DNA from: an uncultured Phycisphaerales bacterium
GTDB lineage: Bacteria; Planctomycetota; Phycisphaerae; Phycisphaerales; SM1A02
Length of the DNA: 51,701 bases
Direction: 5' to 3'
Assembly: GCA_905480395.1 (NCBI GenBank)
Contig: CAJQQE010000026.1
Location: forward strand, 1 to 51,701
In this document: positions 51,182 to 51,701 of the stretch, piece after piece
Layout of the letters: every line of letters starts with the position of its first letter
Numbering within the stretch: position 1 is the first letter of the stretch
Made by a program: the position numbers and the translations under genes
Notes under the pieces: generated by a model
What the model saw: the letters and a program-made list of their open reading frames with translations, nothing else
What the model was told of the DNA's origin: nothing
Database searches by the model: none

Positions 51182-51701
51182 ATGGAAACGAAAGACCGAA
51201 CTCGATTTGGGGTTGTCATCCCCGCCTTTGAGTGCGCATTGACCATCGGTGCGACCCTTGATGCCGTGGCGGCGCAGGTTCACGCGGCCACCGCGGTGAT
51301 CGTGGTGCTCGATGGGCCGGATCCCGAATTGGAAGAAATTGTGGCGGGGCATTCGCAGTCACCCGAGGTCTTGGTGCTTCCGAAGAACACCGGTGGCCCG
51401 GGCGAGCCTCGGAACGCCGGCATGGATCGAATTCGAGCGCGGCATGAGCTTGACGCCATTTGGTTTCTAGATGCCGACGATATTCTGGCACCGGCCTTTC
51501 TCAAGGTGATGGATGATCTGCTTCAGCGGCATGCCAGCGCGGCGATGGTGGTTGTCAATCACATCAACTGGTCGGATTCCGACCCACTGCCCGAGCCGCT
51601 CGCGTTTTCGTCCACGTTGGAATCAGTTGAATTTGATCTTGACTGGTATCTCAAACAGACGGGCGCGGTTCTCCCGAGTTTCTCCGTCATCCGGACCCGA
51701 T
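51182..51701 (+). CDS. Family 2 glycosyltransferase, 3' end outside window
   Basis: The frame starts at ATG 51182 and stays open to the window edge (173 codons). The N-terminus FGVVIPAFECALTIGATLDAV is the GT-A nucleotide-sugar fold of family 2 transferases. LPKNTGGPGEPRNAGMDRI matches their second block, and the metal-binding DxD-type motif is WFLDADDIL. The sugar donor and acceptor cannot be predicted from the fragment. It begins 62 bp after the phosphodiesterase on the same strand. Confidence 0.88.
   Translation, partial: METKDRTRFGVVIPAFECALTIGATLDAVAAQVHAATAVIVVLDGPDPELEEIVAGHSQSPEVLVLPKNTGGPGEPRNAGMDRIRARHELDAIWFLDADDILAPAFLKVMDDLLQRHASAAMVVVNHINWSDSDPLPEPLAFSSTLESVEFDLDWYLKQTGAVLPSFSVIRTR

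Noticed and set aside
1-51701. tRNA, rRNA, CRISPR, insertion sequence or phage genes
   Set aside because: I saw no tRNA-like cloverleaf with a T-loop, no regular spacer array, no transposase or integrase motif; a dedicated scan could still find a small RNA.

Overview
The window is high-GC bacterial DNA and most resembles a marine planctomycete of the class Phycisphaerae. I infer this from several traits together. Five secreted proteins carry dockerin-like D-x-N-x-D-G repeats ending in LLxxWG. A planctomycete-type ECF sigma factor sits directly before a Ser/Thr kinase with a C-terminal beta-propeller. One protein ends in a CCEAxC...WDxxC cysteine module. Many starts lack a clear Shine-Dalgarno sequence. 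I found no tRNA, rRNA, CRISPR array, insertion sequence or phage gene.

Layout. 1-6.5 kb: three secreted dockerin-like proteins (a truncated beta-rich protein, an M43 metalloprotease and a subtilase). 6.5-9.5 kb: a relic of a ribBA 3' end, then a blaI/blaR1-like pair whose sensor carries a repeat array. 9.6-16.6 kb: an SSS-family transporter, trpD, a dockerin-like protein of unknown function and comEC. 16.6-20.1 kb: a SASA esterase, a PilZ protein, an unknown tail-anchored protein, a cupin and a 48-residue membrane protein. 20.2-27.6 kb: pbpC overlapping a 1783-residue alpha-2-macroglobulin. 28-34.5 kb: a split aldehyde dehydrogenase pair, a ROK/polyphosphate glucokinase, a stand-alone Ser/Thr kinase, deoC and three small unknown exported or membrane proteins. 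34.6-41 kb: an LPMO with dockerin-like and CBM2 domains, a metallo-beta-lactamase-fold hydrolase, the ECF factor and the kinase-propeller. 41-44.2 kb: a cystathionine lyase, a Blh retinal-forming oxygenase and a proton-pump-type rhodopsin. 44.4-48 kb: pyruvate dehydrogenase E2, E1-beta and E1-alpha. 48.5-51.7 kb: gamma-glutamyltransferase, a glycerophosphodiesterase lipoprotein and the start of a family 2 glycosyltransferase.

How the genes work together. Proteases, the LPMO and the esterase suggest extracellular breakdown of particulate polymers. Rhodopsin plus Blh gives a light-driven proton pump that makes its own retinal. DeoC with the aldehyde dehydrogenase pair could degrade 2-deoxyribose 5-phosphate through acetaldehyde. 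PbpC with alpha-2-macroglobulin suggests envelope repair and defence against proteases. The most interesting leads are the A-B-B-A-A-B repeat array replacing the usual sensor domain of BlaR1, the split ALDH16-like pair, the trio of small unknown proteins, and two short tandem repeats (pentamers before the subtilase, 10-bp-phased decamers before the alpha-2-macroglobulin gene). No single locus is clearly a complete new defence or biosynthetic system.
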